Shown here in pieces: positions 17,264-26,358 of a stretch of DNA of 64,000 nt (position 1 is its first letter; each line of letters begins with the position of its first letter). This DNA is from Achromobacter marplatensis (GTDB lineage: Bacteria; Pseudomonadota; Gammaproteobacteria; Burkholderiales; Burkholderiaceae_B). The stretch is from positions 434,001 to 498,000 of the forward strand of contig NZ_NJIG01000004.1 in the NCBI RefSeq assembly GCF_002209535.1. Reading direction: 5' to 3'. The position numbers and the translations under genes were made by a program. The notes beneath the pieces were generated by a model, which was not told the DNA's origin, did no database searches, and saw only the letters and a list, made by a program, of their open reading frames with translations.

Positions 17264-18868
17264 GTGCGGCAAGCCCAGATTCGCCAACTTCTTTTCCTGA
17301 TCGTCCTGACGGTCATCTATCTCAGCTTCGAGCTGGGATTCAATGCGCGCCTGCTGGACGTGGTGGGCAGCCGCGCCACGCCGCACGACATCGAAGAGCT
17401 TGAGTTCTTCGGCCGCACGCTGTCCGGCATTGCCGCCGCGCTGGTAGTGCTGCAATTGCTGCTGACCCGGCGCCTGCGCACCGGCGGAAAGCCGTCATAC
17501 CTGAAGATCGGCGTTGCCTGCGTCGTGACCGCGCTGGTGGTGTTCAGCGCCATCAAGGGGCTGGTGAACGTGCTGGTGGATAGCCGCGACGGCGATTTCC
17601 GCCGTATCGCCGCCAACGCCGGCTTGCTGCAGCGGTCGCTGGTGCAGGGCGACCTGCATCTGGACGGCCTGGTCGACGACGAGGTCTATGCGCGGCCCGA
17701 GGGCAAGGCGTTCCTGGCCGTGTTCCAGGTGCTGCTGTCCAATATCGACAACCTGGACGAGAAGGTCGAACCCAAGAAGCGCCAGGTGATCCGCACTGAT
17801 CTGCAACGGCAGATGAAGACCTTCACGTTTGATGGCCGCGACGTCCGCATGACGGCGCCAGGCATCCGCGGCTATCACCAGGTCTACACCAGCGTGATGC
17901 AGTCAGTCGCCGATCGCTGGAAGCAGTATGCGGGCGTGCCGGTGGGCAACGACATCGGCCTGGCGCGCGAGCAGGACCGTGCCTGGAGCGACTACCGCAG
18001 GAACCTGTCCAAGCGGGGTTGGACGCCGGAGAGCGTGCCGGCGCGCTATCAGGGCCGCGTGGTGCAGGACGTGCGCAAGCGCATTCCGGTGCCGGGCGAC
18101 TGGCAGCCTTATGACCGCGCCACCTTCAACGAGGCAGTGGCCCAGCAATATTGGAAGACCATGCGCAGCCGCACCGTCCATGTGGAAGGGGACGCGATTC
18201 CGCCGGGGCTGTCTTACGAGGACTTCGTGGCGCGTCCCGGCGTGCAGAGGCTGCTGCGCCAGACCCTGATGGTGCCCGCCAGCATGAGCGTGGCCGCCAA
18301 CTACACCGATGCGGCCAGCTTCAAGCGCCTGTACGACGGCATGTTGGACCGCGCCGTGGATGAGGCGATGCCGCGCTTTTCCGCCCGCAACGAAGACTTC
18401 GGCCGGGGCGGCCAGCACTACAAGCTGGGCCAGGATGCCGCGCGGGCGGCGATCGTGCCCCCGGTGGCGCTGCTGTTCTCCCTGCTGGGCGCGGTGGGCC
18501 ACTTCGCCAAGCTGCTGTATCTGATCGCCAAGCTGGTCGTGTGGGTGCGCACGCCTGCCGGGCAGGAGCCGGGCCGCACCGCGACGCGCGCAGCCGGCCT
18601 GGCGCTGGTGTTGACGCTGGTATGCGTCTGGACCGCGTTTTCCTTCATGCAGAACGGCGTGACCCAGAGCGAGCTGTTCCAGCAGATGTCGCGCGCGGAG
18701 TCCGGCCGGGATGATGAGTCGGCCGGCCAGGCGCTGCGCCGCCGCGTGCTGGCCAACATTGCGCACGTGGTGGTGGTGGGGCAGGCCTATACCTATCCCT
18801 TCAACGAGGCGGTGCGCACACGCGTGCTGGGCGGCATCAAGTATGGATACCACGGCGATGCGAGTTAA
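17264..18868 (+). CDS. Large membrane protein of unknown function
   Basis: 534 residues from GTG 17264, one base after the lipoprotein stop, with GAGGG upstream. Three or so N-terminal membrane segments (LLFLIVLTVIYLSFELGF, GIAALVVLQLLL-like, VACVVTALVVFSAIKGLVNVLV) precede a long soluble domain of about 300 residues. Two more hydrophobic segments follow near the C-terminus (VPPVALLFSLLGAVGHFAKLL and AAGLALVLTLVCVWTAFSF). Such a layout fits an envelope sensor or structural protein. No family recognised. The downstream phosphodiesterase-like gene overlaps its 3' end. Confidence 0.65.
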   Translation: MRQAQIRQLLFLIVLTVIYLSFELGFNARLLDVVGSRATPHDIEELEFFGRTLSGIAAALVVLQLLLTRRLRTGGKPSYLKIGVACVVTALVVFSAIKGLVNVLVDSRDGDFRRIAANAGLLQRSLVQGDLHLDGLVDDEVYARPEGKAFLAVFQVLLSNIDNLDEKVEPKKRQVIRTDLQRQMKTFTFDGRDVRMTAPGIRGYHQVYTSVMQSVADRWKQYAGVPVGNDIGLAREQDRAWSDYRRNLSKRGWTPESVPARYQGRVVQDVRKRIPVPGDWQPYDRATFNEAVAQQYWKTMRSRTVHVEGDAIPPGLSYEDFVARPGVQRLLRQTLMVPASMSVAANYTDAASFKRLYDGMLDRAVDEAMPRFSARNEDFGRGGQHYKLGQDAARAAIVPPVALLFSLLGAVGHFAKLLYLIAKLVVWVRTPAGQEPGRTATRAAGLALVLTLVCVWTAFSFMQNGVTQSELFQQMSRAESGRDDESAGQALRRRVLANIAHVVVVGQAYTYPFNEAVRTRVLGGIKYGYHGDAS

Positions 18869-19754
18869 GCGCTTGATCGCGGCGCTGCTTGCCGCCGTGC
18901 TGCCCGTGTCCTGCGCCAGCGCCGCCTGCCTGGGCATGCAGGTGCACGCCCATCGCGGCGCGCCGACGTTGCCCGAGAATTCGCTGGCGTCGATCAGCGC
19001 CGCCTACGCGGGCGGCTGGGACGGGGTCGAAATCGACATGCAGCGCTTGCAGGACGGCCGTTGGGTGCTGCATCACGACGTGCTTACGGGCAGGACGGTG
19101 GGCGGCGTGGGACGCAAGGCCGTGCTGCAACTGAACAGCGCCGATTGGCGCGGCGCAAAGCTGATGGGGCAGGGCGGCGGGTCGCCGCCGCCGTTCCTGG
19201 ACGACGCGCTGCGGGTTGCAGCCGCCCAACCCGCCAAGACGTTCAACGCCGAACTGAAGGTCGTCTACCGCGACTGCGCGCCGGTCAGCCAACTGGTCGC
19301 TGGCATGAAGCAATCGCTGCCGCACGGCAACTGGATGATTACGTCGGCCTTTCCAGAGGCGTTGCGCTGCGTGCGCGGTACCGACCGCCAAGGCTATCTG
19401 GGGCTGATCGTCTTTGACCCCCGGAATGCCGAATCCGTCAGCGCCAACCCCTTGGGCAAGTACGTGTCGCAGCGCGCCACGGCGCCCAGGCTCACCCGTC
19501 CGTGGCTGGCCAATCTGGCGAAAACCGTGGGCGCGCCGGTCGGCGTGCACGTGGACGCCCTGACGCTAGCTGCCAATCCCCAGCTGCTGCGCGACGCGGC
19601 GTCGGAATCGGTGCGGGTGTTCGTCTACGCGGTCGGCGGCGACGCCGCGCTGGCGCAGCAACTGCGTGCGACCCGCCAGCGGGAAGGCTATCTGCCGTCG
19701 GGCGTGATCATCGACGGTGACGCGCAGGCGTTTTGCCGGACGATGGGCGGTTAG
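18843..19754 (+). CDS. Glycerophosphodiester phosphodiesterase-family secreted protein
   Basis: About 303 residues from ATG 18843 (ATG 18858 would give a cleaner signal peptide starting [18 protein letters not shown]); either start overlaps the preceding gene. The GDPD hallmarks are visible: [14 protein letters not shown] near residue 36, [12 protein letters not shown] and LHHDVLTG, which supply the catalytic histidines and metal-binding acids. The C-terminal half is less typical. It should hydrolyse glycerophosphodiesters or related lipid head groups in the periplasm. It ends a three-gene envelope operon with the lipoprotein and membrane protein. Confidence 0.78.
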   Translation: MDTTAMRVKRLIAALLAAVLPVSCASAACLGMQVHAHRGAPTLPENSLASISAAYAGGWDGVEIDMQRLQDGRWVLHHDVLTGRTVGGVGRKAVLQLNSADWRGAKLMGQGGGSPPPFLDDALRVAAAQPAKTFNAELKVVYRDCAPVSQLVAGMKQSLPHGNWMITSAFPEALRCVRGTDRQGYLGLIVFDPRNAESVSANPLGKYVSQRATAPRLTRPWLANLAKTVGAPVGVHVDALTLAANPQLLRDAASESVRVFVYAVGGDAALAQQLRATRQREGYLPSGVIIDGDAQAFCRTMGG

Positions 19755-19793
19755 GCGACGAGATCTGCGCCCGGACTGCGGGTTTCTCCCTAT

Positions 19794-19809
19794 TTGCATA
19801 CGTATGCAA
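19794..19809. promoter_or_regulatory. Perfect 16-bp palindrome, probable LacI-family operator
   Basis: TTGCATACGTATGCAA is a perfect inverted repeat with a central CG, the usual form of LacI-family operators. It lies 59 bases before the start of the first gene of the 19868-24843 operon, which itself encodes a LacI protein. Related palindromes precede the ABC-transporter operon (24949-24966) and the divergent LacI/bicupin pair (30224-30238). Confidence 0.7.
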
Positions 19810-19867
19810 GGATTCGAAAGTGGGCTCACTTTGTTTTGAACCCCGACGTATGCAGGGCCAGGAGACC

Positions 19868-21187
19868 ATGATCCGTTATCTGAAGCGCGGCCGGACCGCC
19901 GCCGTAAAAACCGACGACGACGCCAAGGTACGCGCGACCGTCGAAGACATCATCCGCGATATCGAGACCCGGGGCGACGACGCCGTACGAGACTACAGCC
20001 GAAAATTCGACAACTGGGACCCGGCCGACTTCCGACTGTCGCGTGCGGAAATCGAAGCGGCTCGCAAGCAATTGTCGGCGCGCGAGATCGAGGACATCAC
20101 GTTCGCCCAGGCCCAGGTCCGCAATTTTGCCCAGATCCAGCGGGACTCGATGCGCGACGTGGAAGTCGAGACCTACCCGGGCGTGGTGCTCGGCCACAAG
20201 CACGTGCCAATGAATGCCGTTGGCTGCTATATCCCCGGTGGCAAATATCCCCTGCTGGCTTCCGCGCACATGAGCGTGTTGACGGCCAAGGTAGCGGGTG
20301 TGAAGCGCATTGTGTCCACGGCCCCGCCTTATCAAGGCAAGCCGCACCCGGCCATCGTGACGGCCATGGACATGGCTGGAGCCGACGAAATCCTCGTGCT
20401 GGGCGGTGTGCAGGCCGTCGTCGCGATGGCGGTCGGAACGCCCAGCGTGGCGCCGGTCGACATGCTGGTTGGCCCGGGCAACATGTTCGTGGCCGAGGCC
20501 AAGCGGCAGTTGTATGGCCGGGTCGGCATCGATCTCTTTGCCGGTCCCACCGAGACCTTGGTGATCGCCGACGATAGCGTGGATGGCGAGCTGTGCGCCG
20601 TCGACCTGCTGGGCCAGGCGGAACACGGCCCCACGTCGCCCGCCGTGCTGCTTACCAACAGCGAAGCGTTGGCGCGCAACACGCTGGCCGAAGTCGAGCG
20701 CCAATTGGCCATCCTGCCCACCCGCGGCATCGCATCCCAGGCCTGGGCCGAGTGCGGCGAGGTCATTGTCTGCGACACCATCGAAGAGATGCTGCAGGTA
20801 GCGGACGACCTGGCTTTCGAGCACGTGCAGGTCATGACGCGCGACCCGGATTACTTCCTTCGCAACATGACCAACTATGGGGCCCTCTTCCTGGGGCCGC
20901 GCACCAATGTCAGTTTCGGCGACAAGGTGATCGGCACCAATCACACGCTGCCGACCAACCGGAACGCGCGCTACACGGGCGGGCTATGGGTAGGCAAATT
21001 CCTGAAGACCTGCACCTACCAGCGTGTGCTGACCGATGCGGCCAGCGCCAGGATGGGCGAATATTGCTCGCGGCTTTGCCACATGGAGAATTTCTCCGGG
21101 CATGGCGAGCAGGCCAACATCCGCGTGCGCCGCTACGGCAACCGGCCCGACCTGCCCTGGTACCAGCCGGTTGAGGCGCAGGCATGA
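19868..21187 (+). CDS. Histidinol-dehydrogenase-family enzyme, HpsN-like (not biosynthetic HisD)
   Basis: 439 residues from ATG 19868, preceded by CCAGGAGA. The HisD fold is clear: [17 protein letters not shown], the [12 protein letters not shown] segment and [11 protein letters not shown]. The zinc ligands in [10 protein letters not shown] (Gln and His), the catalytic EHVQVM and the Asp of [14 protein letters not shown] are kept. The stretch after it ([18 protein letters not shown]) resembles HpsN, the sulfopropanediol 3-dehydrogenase, rather than histidine-biosynthetic HisD. The family oxidises an alcohol to an acid with 2 NAD+. With an SDR, an aldolase and a receptor beside it, a catabolic role is likely; whether the substrate is a sulfonate or another polyol acid is open. 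Confidence 0.8.
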   Translation: MIRYLKRGRTAAVKTDDDAKVRATVEDIIRDIETRGDDAVRDYSRKFDNWDPADFRLSRAEIEAARKQLSAREIEDITFAQAQVRNFAQIQRDSMRDVEVETYPGVVLGHKHVPMNAVGCYIPGGKYPLLASAHMSVLTAKVAGVKRIVSTAPPYQGKPHPAIVTAMDMAGADEILVLGGVQAVVAMAVGTPSVAPVDMLVGPGNMFVAEAKRQLYGRVGIDLFAGPTETLVIADDSVDGELCAVDLLGQAEHGPTSPAVLLTNSEALARNTLAEVERQLAILPTRGIASQAWAECGEVIVCDTIEEMLQVADDLAFEHVQVMTRDPDYFLRNMTNYGALFLGPRTNVSFGDKVIGTNHTLPTNRNARYTGGLWVGKFLKTCTYQRVLTDAASARMGEYCSRLCHMENFSGHGEQANIRVRRYGNRPDLPWYQPVEAQA

Positions 21188-21951
21188 TTGCGCTGCCAAA
21201 AGGACCGGACTTCCGCCTGGACGGACGCCGGGCCCTGGTGACGGGCGGCAGCGGCGGCATCGGCCTGGCTGCGGCTGCCGGGCTGGGGCGCGCCGGCGCG
21301 CATGTGACGGTGGCGGCGCGGCGCGAACGCGAGTTGGCGCAGGTCTGCGAAGCGCTGCGCGCCGAGGCGATCGGCTGTGCGCCGCTGGTGCTGGACGTGA
21401 CGGATTCCGCTGCCGTCGACCGGGCGATCGCGGCAGACGGGCCGTTCGACATCCTGGTGAACAACGCGGGGATGAATCGTCCCAAGCCCTTGGTGGAGCA
21501 GTCCGATGAAGATATCGACAGCGTGCTCGATCTGAACGTGAAGGCGGCGTTCTATACCAGCCGCGCCGTGGCGCGCAGGCTGTTGCAGGAGGGCATGCCC
21601 GGTTCGATCATCAATGTGTCGTCGCAGATGGGGCATGTCGGCAGCCCCCGGCGTACCTTGTACTGCGCGAGCAAGCATGCGCTTGAAGGTATGACGCGCG
21701 CGCTGGCATGGGAGTTGGGGGCGGCGGGAATCCGCGTGAATACCGTGTGCCCGACCTTCATCGAAACCCCCATGACGGCCGGGATGCTGGAGCAGCCCGG
21801 GTTTCGCGACTGGGTGTGCGCGCGCAACGCGCTGGGCCGGGTGGGCCAGTTGGAGGAAGTGATGGGCGCTATCGTGTTCCTTGCCAGCGAGGCATCCAGT
21901 TTGATGACCGGCAGCGCGCTGATGCTGGACGCGGGGTGGACGGCAGCATGA
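21184..21951 (+). CDS. Short-chain dehydrogenase/reductase
   Basis: 255 residues, start overlapping the preceding stop (ATGA). Classical SDR motifs: [15 protein letters not shown] near residue 20, LVNNAGMN near 92, INVSSQMG and the catalytic [10 protein letters not shown] near 160; C-terminal [15 protein letters not shown] is typical of sugar or polyol dehydrogenases of this class. It likely oxidises a secondary hydroxyl of the compound processed by the HpsN-like enzyme. Its own stop overlaps the LacI gene, so the operon is tightly coupled. Confidence 0.85.
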   Translation: MIALPKGPDFRLDGRRALVTGGSGGIGLAAAAGLGRAGAHVTVAARRERELAQVCEALRAEAIGCAPLVLDVTDSAAVDRAIAADGPFDILVNNAGMNRPKPLVEQSDEDIDSVLDLNVKAAFYTSRAVARRLLQEGMPGSIINVSSQMGHVGSPRRTLYCASKHALEGMTRALAWELGAAGIRVNTVCPTFIETPMTAGMLEQPGFRDWVCARNALGRVGQLEEVMGAIVFLASEASSLMTGSALMLDAGWTAA

Positions 21952-22985
21952 AGACCGCGCCTCGCGCCCAGGACGTAGCGGATCTGGCGGAAGTCTCGCA
22001 GTCCGCCGTCAGCCGGACGTTTACCCCTGGCGCCAGCGTCTCGGAAGAGACGCGCCGCAAGGTGCTTGCGGCCGCACAAAAGCTGGGATACCGGCCTAAC
22101 GCGCTCGCCCGCAGCCTGATCACGCGGCGCAGCCGCATCGTGGCGCTGGTGATGAGCTATCTGGAGAACCAGTTCTACCCCCTGGTGATCGAAAAGCTGT
22201 CGCAAAAGCTGCAGAAAGAGGGCTATCACGTGCTGATGTTCATCGCGGAAGTCGATGAGGCAGCCGACGGCGTGCTGGCGGAAATCCTTCAGTACCAAGT
22301 AGACGGAATCGTCATGGCTTCCGCCATGCTGTCTTCCAACGTGGCGCGAAGCTGCGCGGAAGTCGGCGTGCCGGTCGTGCAGTTCAACCGGGTGTCCATC
22401 CTGGGCGGACTGGCGCGGCATGCCAGCAGCTCGGTTACCTCCGATAACTATGCGGGCGGCCAGATGGCAGCGCGGTTGCTGGTTGCGCGCGGGTACCGAC
22501 GGTTCGGCTTTCTGGCGGGCCTGGAAGACTCTTCGACCAGCATCGAACGGGAGCGGGGCTACCGTGATGGACTGCACCAATTGGGCCATGCCGTGCATCG
22601 CCGTGAAGCGGGCCACTACGATTTCGATCGGGCGCAGGCCGCCGTTCGCCGCATGTTCGCCGACGATGCGCCGGACGCGTTGTTCGCGGGCAATGACCAC
22701 ATGGCGATTGCGGCGCTGGACGTGCTGCGCCAGGAGCTTGGCCTGCGCGTCCCGCAGGACGTGGCGGTGGTGGGCTTTGACGACGTGCCGCAGGCTTCGT
22801 GGGGCGCGTACCGGCTCACGACGATCCGTCAGCAGGTCGAACCGATGGTGGAAGCGACGGTGGGGCTGCTGCGCGAGCAGATGCAGGCGGAACTCCGCCC
22901 GCGCGACATCGTCGTGCCGTGCAGCCTGGTTGAACGCGCCACCGTCCGGGCAGGCCCTGGAAATGAATTTGCAGCAACACCTTGA
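21948..22985 (+). CDS. LacI-family transcriptional regulator 1
   Basis: 345 residues. The DNA-binding head reads AQDVADLAEVSQSAVSRTF, followed by the hinge helix YRPNALARSLITRRS; the rest is a periplasmic-binding-protein-like effector domain with DALFAGNDHMAIAALDVL and VAVVGFDDVPQASWG. It most likely controls its own operon through the palindrome at 19794-19809. Its recognition helix (SQSAVSR) is close to that of the second LacI protein at 29164-30186 (AQSTVSR), in line with their similar putative operators. It is GntR-type LacI subfamily in style. Confidence 0.9.
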   Translation: MKTAPRAQDVADLAEVSQSAVSRTFTPGASVSEETRRKVLAAAQKLGYRPNALARSLITRRSRIVALVMSYLENQFYPLVIEKLSQKLQKEGYHVLMFIAEVDEAADGVLAEILQYQVDGIVMASAMLSSNVARSCAEVGVPVVQFNRVSILGGLARHASSSVTSDNYAGGQMAARLLVARGYRRFGFLAGLEDSSTSIERERGYRDGLHQLGHAVHRREAGHYDFDRAQAAVRRMFADDAPDALFAGNDHMAIAALDVLRQELGLRVPQDVAVVGFDDVPQASWGAYRLTTIRQQVEPMVEATVGLLREQMQAELRPRDIVVPCSLVERATVRAGPGNEFAATP

Positions 22986-23038
22986 AAGCGCGCGCAGACC
23001 GCGCTCATGACTATTCGCAGTTCGCAGGAGACAAACGC

Positions 23039-24025
23039 ATGCGCAGCATTTTTGTACGTACCCTGACCGCCGTTGCGGCGGTGGGGTTGACGGCTTCCCT
23101 GGCCCACGCCCAGGCTGGCGCGCCGGCCTGGCCGGCGAAGACCATTCGCTATGTGGTGCCGTTTTCGCCGGGTGGCGTATCGGACGGCGTGGCGCGCCTG
23201 ATGGCCGAGCAACTGAGTGCCCGATTGGGACAATCGGTGATCGTCGAGAACAAGCCGGGGGTGTCCGGGATCGTCGGCACGCAGCTGGTGGCTCGTGCGG
23301 AGCCGGACGGCTACACGCTGGTGGGCGGCACCATCACCACGCATGCCGTCAATCCGTTCTTCATCAAATCGCTGGGCTATGACCCCGTCAAGGATTTCAC
23401 GCCCGTGGCACTGGTGGGCATGGTCAGCAATGCGCTGGTCGTGCGCGCCGACAGCCCCTTCAATACGGTGCAGCAAGTCATCGACGCGGCGCGTGCGCAG
23501 CCCGATGGCCTGACTTACGGCACCGCCGGGGCGGGTACGTCGCAGCATCTTTCGGGCCAGCTTTTCCAGTCCATCTCGGGAACGCGACTGCGGCAGATCG
23601 TTTACAAGGGCGGCTCGCAATCCATGGTGGACCTGATCGGCGGTCAAATCGACATGGTGTTCGAAACCGTGGCGGCGGCGCGTCCGATGATCGATTCCAA
23701 GCGCGTCAAAGTGCTGGGCGTGACCTCGGCGGCGCCGCTGGCGGACTTGCCCGGGGTCACGCCGCTGGCGCAACTGGGTTTGCCGGGATTTGAAATGCAG
23801 TCCTGGCAGGGCATTTTCGCGCCGGCCGGCACGCCCGCGCCGGTGGTAGACCGTCTGGGACGCGAGATCGCCGCCATCGTCAACAGCCCGGACGTGCGGG
23901 CCAAGCTGCTGATGCTGGGCGTCGCGCCGGATGGCCGCGGCGCTGAACCGTTCGCGCAATTCCAGCGCAGCGAAATCGATAAATGGGGCAAGGTGATCAA
24001 GGATGCCGGCATCCAGGCCGATTGA
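23039..24025 (+). CDS. Bug/TctC-family periplasmic receptor
   Basis: 328 residues from ATG 23039 with GCAGGAG upstream. Signal peptide (MRSIFVRTLTAVAAVGLTASLAHAQ), then the Bug signatures WPAKTIRYVVPFSPGGVSDGVAR, VENKPGVSG and EPDGYTLVGG. Bug proteins bind small carboxylates and are hugely expanded in Bordetella and relatives, where most work without adjacent TctAB genes, as here. The ligand is probably the carboxylated substrate of this operon. A separate sugar-type ABC importer follows at 25012, so this receptor may serve a second transport route or a sensory role. Confidence 0.9.
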   Translation: MRSIFVRTLTAVAAVGLTASLAHAQAGAPAWPAKTIRYVVPFSPGGVSDGVARLMAEQLSARLGQSVIVENKPGVSGIVGTQLVARAEPDGYTLVGGTITTHAVNPFFIKSLGYDPVKDFTPVALVGMVSNALVVRADSPFNTVQQVIDAARAQPDGLTYGTAGAGTSQHLSGQLFQSISGTRLRQIVYKGGSQSMVDLIGGQIDMVFETVAAARPMIDSKRVKVLGVTSAAPLADLPGVTPLAQLGLPGFEMQSWQGIFAPAGTPAPVVDRLGREIAAIVNSPDVRAKLLMLGVAPDGRGAEPFAQFQRSEIDKWGKVIKDAGIQAD

Positions 24026-24057
24026 TCGCTGCTAATGAACTTTGCCAGGAGACTTGC

Positions 24058-24843
24058 ATGACCGAATCCCGTTTTCCTCTGGACGGCCGTCTGCCGGACA
24101 TGCTGCGCAGCGGCAAGCCGTTGCGAGGACTGTTCAACGGCCTGCCCAGCCCGGCCATCGTCGAGATGTGCGCCTACGCCGGATTTGACTTCATCATTCT
24201 CGACAACGAACACGGCAGCGCCGACCTGGGGGTGACCGAGCACATGCTGCGCGCGGCCCGGGCAGCGGGTATCGCCTCGGTGGTGCGTTGCTTTGAACAC
24301 GATCTGCCACGCATCCTCGACATGGGGGCCGGTGCTGTGCAGGTGCCCATGGTGGAAAGCGTCGAGCAGGCGCGGCGGCTTGTGTCCCTGGTCCGCTATC
24401 CACCCTTGGGGCGCAGGGGTAGCGCCTTCAGCACGCGCGCGGCGGGCTATGGCGCGTTTGGCGGCGCCGGCCATACGCAGCGCAGCAATGACGGGATCGC
24501 GTTCATCGCGATGATTGAAACGCCGGAAGCGATCGCCGTTGCCGCGGAAATCGCTGCGGTGGACGGCGTGGATGCCGTATTCATCGGTCCGAATGACCTG
24601 GCGCACGCGATGGGACATGGCAGCGATTGGACGGCTGCGCCTGTGCAACACGCCATCGAGCAGGGGCTCAAAGCCATCGCCTCCGCGGGGAAGTGCCCGG
24701 GCATCATTGCGCTGACGCCCGCTGACGAGGAAAAGTACGGCGCATTTGGCGCCCGCTATTTCGCCAACGTGTCGACCAGCATCATTACCCGCGCGCTGGC
24801 GCAGGCGGCTTGCGCCGGACGTGATGCGCAACTGCGGTATTGA
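24058..24843 (+). CDS. HpcH/HpaI-family aldolase
   Basis: 261 residues from ATG 24058 after CCAGGAGA. Class II pyruvate-type aldolase features: FDFIILDNEHGSADL near residue 45, the metal ligands in AMIETPEA (Glu near residue 155) and VFIGPNDLAHAMG (Asp near 180), plus GAGAVQVPMVES. Such enzymes cleave 2-oxo acids (for example 2-keto-3-deoxy sugar acids) to pyruvate and an aldehyde. It fits as the final step after the two dehydrogenases of this operon. The usual active-site HRG-type arginine/histidine motif is not at the very N-terminus. Confidence 0.85.
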   Translation: MTESRFPLDGRLPDMLRSGKPLRGLFNGLPSPAIVEMCAYAGFDFIILDNEHGSADLGVTEHMLRAARAAGIASVVRCFEHDLPRILDMGAGAVQVPMVESVEQARRLVSLVRYPPLGRRGSAFSTRAAGYGAFGGAGHTQRSNDGIAFIAMIETPEAIAVAAEIAAVDGVDAVFIGPNDLAHAMGHGSDWTAAPVQHAIEQGLKAIASAGKCPGIIALTPADEEKYGAFGARYFANVSTSIITRALAQAACAGRDAQLRY

Positions 24844-24889
24844 CGGGGTGAGGAAGGGCCGGACGGGCAGCGCCGGCTAGGGAAATCCC

Positions 24890-24905
24890 CAGGGCGCAAG
24901 CCCTG
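24890..24905. terminator. Small hairpin after the aldolase gene
   Basis: CAGGGC-gcaa-GCCCTG forms a six-bp stem with a GNRA-type loop 47 bases after the aldolase stop. No T-run follows, so it may be a weak terminator or a messenger-end stabiliser separating this operon from the ABC operon, which has its own operator-like site at 24949. Confidence 0.35.
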
Positions 24906-24948
24906 TCCGGGCGTCTCCGGCAAGCGGGGATGTTCGTTAACATCGTTT

Positions 24949-24966
24949 TATGCATTCGAATGCGTA
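24949..24966. promoter_or_regulatory. Probable LacI-family operator before the ABC transporter operon
   Basis: The core GCATTCGAATGC (24952-24963) is a perfect palindrome with a central CG. The 15-mer TGCATTCGAATGCGT starting at 24951 recurs exactly at 30224-30238. It lies 46 bases ahead of the binding-protein gene. It differs from the site at 19794-19809 mainly in the central bases (TTCGAA in place of TACGTA). Confidence 0.72.
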
Positions 24967-25011
24967 AAGAGCGGGCCCGGTGCGCCGAGGTAGCCGCCAG
25001 AGGAGACGACA

Positions 25012-26358
25012 ATGAAAAGAAGGCTATTTCTGCAGGGCGCAGGAGCATGCGCGGGACTGGGCGCGCTACCCTTCCGAAGTTACGCTGCCGACGCGCTCGG
25101 CCTGAAGGCAGGTAAACCGTACGCCGGAACCAGACTGGCGATCATGCTGCCGCCCTCGTCGCAGTTCCGCGCACAGGAAAAGCGCTTGCCGGAATTCGAG
25201 GCGGCCTCGGGCATCAAGGTGGCCTACCAGTACGTGCCTTATGGCCAATTGCTGGAAAAGCTTACGACCGAAGCCGTGGGGGGCAGTTCGGCTTATGACC
25301 TGGTGGCCTACCAGGACAGCTGGCTGGCATCGCTGGCCAATTACCTCAGCCCCATCGATGCGCAAGTGCGCGCCGATGGCGTCGATATGAGCCGCTATCC
25401 GGACGTGTACCGCAAGGCTTGCCAGTTCAGCGGCGCGACCTATGGCTTGCCGGTCCGCGCGCATCCCCAGTTGCTGTTCTACCGCAAGGACCTGTACGAG
25501 CAGGCTGGCATTTCACCGCCCGCGACCTGGGACGACATGTTGACGTCCGCCGCGGCCGTGCAGAAGCAGACAGGTGTTCCGGGCGTGGCCATGGACTATG
25601 TAAAAGGCAGCGGGTTTCAGAACCTGTGGCTGTGGTTCAACTGTCTTTGGGGACATGGCTCCGACGTGCTGGATGCCGAAGGCAAGCCGCTCTTTAACAA
25701 CGCGGCAGGCGTGGCGGCGACACAAGCCTACGTGGATGTGCTGCTCAAGCATAAGGTGGCCAACCCGGGCTCCAGCCAATTCAACGAATACGACATGGTC
25801 AACGCCATGGCCCAAGGCAATGCGGCGACGATGATGGTCTGGTGGTGGACGTATTCCGTGTTGACGGGCGATCGTTCCCGCCTGAAGCCCGAACAGGTGG
25901 GATTTGCGCCGATGCTGCGCGTGGGGCAGGCGCAGTCGCCGACCGTCGCGATCGTGATGCCCTTCGGTATCTCACGCCAGTCGCGCCACCAGGAGGCCGC
26001 ATGGGAGTTCATGAAATGGGTGTCCAACCCTGTCCTGGAAAAAGCCATCGTCTGCGATAAGAGCGATCCGCAAAGCGCGGACATCGTCGCGACGCACACG
26101 GCCACCTATCTGGACGAAGCCGTCAACGCAGCCAACCACGGCCTGCACCGCGCTGCCCTGGCGAGTTTGCAGCAAGCTCGAACGGTGCCGCAATTGGCCG
26201 CGTGGCCGCAAATTGCCACGGCGTTGGAAAGCGCCATTTCGGAGATCGTGTCCAGCGGAAAACCTGTCAGGCCCGCGCTGGATGACGCCGCGGCCCAGGT
26301 CGCCCGCATCGCCCGCCGCGCGGGCGGCCGTGGGCGTAGCCAGGAAAGCCGATCATGA
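25012..26358 (+). CDS. Sugar-type ABC transporter substrate-binding protein
   Basis: 448 residues from ATG 25012 with AGAGGAG upstream. Signal peptide MKRRLFLQGAGACAGLGALPF...YA; the body has the family 1 solute-binding pattern: FEAASGIKVAYQYVPYGQLLEKL, YDLVAYQDSWLASL, GATYGLPVRAHPQLLFYRKDLYEQAG and MAQGNAATMMVWW. These proteins bind sugars, polyols or glycerol-phosphate-type ligands in the periplasm. Followed immediately by two permeases and an ATPase, so the importer is complete. The specificity cannot be told from sequence. Confidence 0.9.
   Translation: MKRRLFLQGAGACAGLGALPFRSYAADALGLKAGKPYAGTRLAIMLPPSSQFRAQEKRLPEFEAASGIKVAYQYVPYGQLLEKLTTEAVGGSSAYDLVAYQDSWLASLANYLSPIDAQVRADGVDMSRYPDVYRKACQFSGATYGLPVRAHPQLLFYRKDLYEQAGISPPATWDDMLTSAAAVQKQTGVPGVAMDYVKGSGFQNLWLWFNCLWGHGSDVLDAEGKPLFNNAAGVAATQAYVDVLLKHKVANPGSSQFNEYDMVNAMAQGNAATMMVWWWTYSVLTGDRSRLKPEQVGFAPMLRVGQAQSPTVAIVMPFGISRQSRHQEAAWEFMKWVSNPVLEKAIVCDKSDPQSADIVATHTATYLDEAVNAANHGLHRAALASLQQARTVPQLAAWPQIATALESAISEIVSSGKPVRPALDDAAAQVARIARRAGGRGRSQESRS

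Noticed and set aside
19868..21187. Annotation as histidine-biosynthetic hisD
   Set aside because: No histidine genes are adjacent, and the sequence after the conserved GTNHTLPT motif resembles HpsN-type catabolic enzymes more than HisD.
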